DNA of 7,376 nt from Microscillaceae bacterium (GTDB lineage Bacteria; Bacteroidota; Bacteroidia; Cytophagales; Microscillaceae). The stretch is from assembly GCA_003483885.1 (NCBI GenBank), contig DMXI01000157.1, positions 1-7,376 of the forward strand, written 5' to 3'. The position numbers and the translations under genes are program-made. This document shows, one piece after another, positions 5,879-7,376 of the stretch (positions are counted from its first letter, which is position 1; each line of letters begins with the position of its first letter). The notes below the pieces were generated by a model. That model made no database searches and was not told the origin of the DNA. It was given only the letters and a program-made list of their open reading frames with translations.

Positions 5879-7084
5879 ATGATTACAGGTAAGAAAATAT
5901 ATTTGAAGGGGTTATCTTTTGGGATAACCCTTTTTTTGCTATTCGGGAGTGTGGTTGTATTGGGGCAGGGGCGCTGGACAAGAAAAAAAGATTTTGTGGG
6001 GCCATTACAAACTGCTGCGATCAGTTTTGTGATTGAGGGCCAGGCTTATATTGGTTTGGGTGATGGAGACTTTAGCGAGCGTCAGCAAGGGGTTTGGGCT
6101 TATGATCCTGCTCAGGATGAGTGGGTGCAAAAGGCAGATTTTGGAGGAGGAATTCGTACTGGCGCGACTGCCTTCACCTTAGACAAGGTGGGTTATGTAG
6201 GTTTAGGGTTTAGTGCCCAAAACTATGAAAAAGATTGGTGGCAATATGATCCAATGATAAACCAGTGGACGCAAAAAAAAGATTTTCCAGCAGTGGCCAG
6301 AGCAGGAGCTATCAGTTTTGTGATCAAAGACAAAGCCTATATTGGGACGGGGTTTGATGGACAAAACTATTTGAATGATTTGTGGGAGTATGATGCGTTA
6401 AATGATGATTGGATTTCCAGAGCCAATTTGCCAAATGGTGAACGTAGCAACGCCGTAAGTTTTGCTGTTCAAGGTAAAGGGTACATAGCCACTGGAAACC
6501 TGGGTTTTTTAGGTTTTAAGGATGATTTATGGGAATATGACCCAGCCCAGGATCAATGGACTCAAAAAGCAGATTTTCCGGGAGGAGAGCGTATCTCGGC
6601 AGCTTCTTTTGTAATTGATGGCAAGGGCTACATTGCTACTGGCAGTTTTGCCAATGATTTGTGGGAGTACGATGCTTCTTTGGATACCTGGGCAGAAAAA
6701 GCCAAGATTAGTAATGGTGGTCTTGTGCAAGCAGTAGGATTTACCATCAATAATAGGGGATACGTTGCATTAGGCATAGGAAGTGATGTTGAAAAACAAG
6801 TTTGGGAATTTACAAACTCACTAAGTCAGAGTTTTGAACAAGGTATTCAATTTATCACAGATCGTAATCGCAACATCCAAGTAAAACTTGAGTTGCCTCA
6901 ACATGGGGAGTTTCAAATAAAAGTTTATGATCTCTTGGGAAGGTTTTTATTTGAAAAAAGATTCCTGAAAAATACCACGCAACATGAGGAATTACTACCG
7001 ATGGCGAGGCATGCTTCTCAAATACTGGTGATTCAGGTAGTTTTTGAAGATAATCAATTGATACGTCGGGTATATCATCCTTAG
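5879..7084 (+). CDS. Secreted six-repeat Kelch protein with probable T9SS C-terminal tail
   Basis: A 401-residue exported protein of unknown partner. Residues 1-29 are a signal peptide (GKK then a long hydrophobic core, cleavage near VLG|Q). Six Kelch-type repeats begin at Trp33, Trp82, Trp130, Trp178, Trp227 and Trp271 (spacing 44-49), each built as W-x-x-K-A/K-D-F-P, a strand ending in GYIATG/AYIGTG, then DLWEYDP. They should close into a six-bladed beta-propeller. Residues 325-401 resemble a type IX secretion sorting domain: IQVKLELP, then FQIKVYDLLGRFLFEKRF, ending RRVYHP. The tail is divergent (no clear Tyr-x-hydrophobic strand before the end). I chose the ATG at 5879; an in-frame TTG at 5864 would only add five residues. 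It lies 19 bp after the DPP-IV stop, so co-transcription is likely. It is probably surface-bound or released, acting as a binding scaffold. Confidence 0.9.
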   Translation: MITGKKIYLKGLSFGITLFLLFGSVVVLGQGRWTRKKDFVGPLQTAAISFVIEGQAYIGLGDGDFSERQQGVWAYDPAQDEWVQKADFGGGIRTGATAFTLDKVGYVGLGFSAQNYEKDWWQYDPMINQWTQKKDFPAVARAGAISFVIKDKAYIGTGFDGQNYLNDLWEYDALNDDWISRANLPNGERSNAVSFAVQGKGYIATGNLGFLGFKDDLWEYDPAQDQWTQKADFPGGERISAASFVIDGKGYIATGSFANDLWEYDASLDTWAEKAKISNGGLVQAVGFTINNRGYVALGIGSDVEKQVWEFTNSLSQSFEQGIQFITDRNRNIQVKLELPQHGEFQIKVYDLLGRFLFEKRFLKNTTQHEELLPMARHASQILVIQVVFEDNQLIRRVYHP

Positions 7085-7109
7085 ACTTTCTTTAGTCTAC
7101 ATAGTTTTT
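7082..7109 (+). terminator. Weak candidate terminator after the Kelch gene
   Basis: A 6-bp stem pairs 7082-7087 with 7094-7099 around a 6-base loop, with five T residues at 7105-7109. The stem overlaps the Kelch stop codon and is AT-rich, and five bases separate it from the T run. It would be a weak Rho-independent terminator. Confidence 0.4.
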
Positions 7110-7139
7110 ATTGTTACATTGTTCCGCCTCCGGCTAAAA

Positions 7140-7172
7140 TGATGAATTATAAATTATGAATTGATGAATTAT
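7140..7172. repeat. Three 11-bp AT-rich units (ATGAATTAT family)
   Basis: TGATGAATTAT occurs exactly at 7140-7150 and again at 7162-7172, with the related unit AAATTATGAAT between them, giving an 11-bp/22-bp period. It lies in non-coding DNA and is followed by a small GCGA/TCGC hairpin (7176-7187) and the palindrome ACAGT-TG-ACTGT (7198-7209). It looks like part of a dispersed intergenic repeat. Confidence 0.55.
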
Positions 7173-7246
7173 TTCGCGATGCGTCGCAAAACTATGGACA
7201 GTTGACTGTGGACTAAAAAAACTTTTCACTTCTATGACCACCCTAG

Positions 7247-7288
7247 CCCTCCTAAACTCCGATAGAATCGGAACTTAGAGCAGGAGGG
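7247..7288. repeat. Inverted repeat / stable hairpin
   Basis: CCCTCCT (7247-7253) pairs with AGGAGGG (7282-7288). Inside it TCCGAT (7258-7263) pairs with ATCGGA (7267-7272) around a 3-base loop, leaving an internal loop of four and nine bases. Part of the right arm can instead pair downstream: AGGGAAC (7285-7291) with GTTCCCT (7330-7336). There is no T tract, so it is not a standard terminator. It could be a structured RNA or one end of a dispersed repeat. Confidence 0.5.
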
Positions 7289-7313
7289 AACTCGCTTGAC
7301 TCGGCAAGTTTTC

Positions 7314-7368
7314 GCTTCGCGCCGCTCTTGTTCCCTGATCCCTGCCCCCCCCCTCTATGCTTCGCGCC
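7314..7368. repeat. Direct repeat GCTTCGCGCC and C9 tract
   Basis: GCTTCGCGCC occurs exactly at 7314-7323 and 7359-7368, 45 bp apart. Between them is a run of nine C residues (7345-7353). This GC-rich end of the window differs from the AT-rich genes before it and runs off the window, so the full element cannot be delimited. I found no believable gene in 7085-7376 on either strand. Confidence 0.5.
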
Positions 7369-7376
7369 ATTTTTCA

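Noticed and set aside
7285..7336. Possible tRNA-like cloverleaf closed by AGGGAAC/GTTCCCT
   Set aside because: The closed unit is only 52 bases and has no T-loop GTTC-AAT signature, anticodon arm or CCA-side features.
7275..7370. 31-codon minus-strand ORF starting MARSIEGGGRDQG
   Set aside because: It lies wholly within the repeat and hairpin block, reads through the C9 tract and duplicated GCTTCGCGCC, and has repeat-derived low-complexity residues. There is no promoter or family resemblance.

Overview
The window looks like chromosome of a Bacteroidota bacterium, most likely a marine Cytophagales of the Microscilla type. This rests on: Bacteroidota-type promoters (TTG-N19-TAnnTTTG); A-rich leaders without clear Shine-Dalgarno sequences; a lipoprotein whose lipobox Cys is followed by GSSDD; a stand-alone carboxypeptidase-D regulatory-like domain; and a Kelch protein with a probable type IX secretion (T9SS) C-terminal tail. 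The genus is inference.

Layout. 14-844 (+) is tsf (elongation factor Ts), ending in a strong intrinsic terminator. It converges on a minus-strand block with its own terminator at 943-972. Read in its own direction, that block is: a secreted DUF2927-like protein with a degenerate zincin motif (3524-2829); a cytoplasmic-type thioredoxin with a consensus promoter (2682-2371); 31 bp later a small secreted carboxypeptidase-regulatory-like protein with a polybasic tail (2339-1992); and a putative surface lipoprotein with very strong codon bias (1904-999). A 151-bp divergent region (3525-3675) separates this block from a plus-strand pair: a dipeptidyl-peptidase IV family serine peptidase (3676-5859) and, 19 bp later, a six-repeat Kelch protein (5879-7084). 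The last 292 bp are non-coding, rich in short direct and inverted repeats, and unlike the rest in composition.

How the genes may work together. tsf is core translation machinery. Five of the other six products are exported (signal peptide or lipobox), so this is mostly an envelope/secretome region. DPP-IV and the Kelch protein are probably co-transcribed, as are thioredoxin and the carboxypeptidase-regulatory-like protein. No shared pathway can be shown from sequence alone. I see no tRNA, rRNA, CRISPR array, transposase or phage gene, and no clear new multi-gene system. The best leads are the degenerate zincin, the polybasic-tail protein, the codon-biased lipoprotein and the structured 3' non-coding repeat block.
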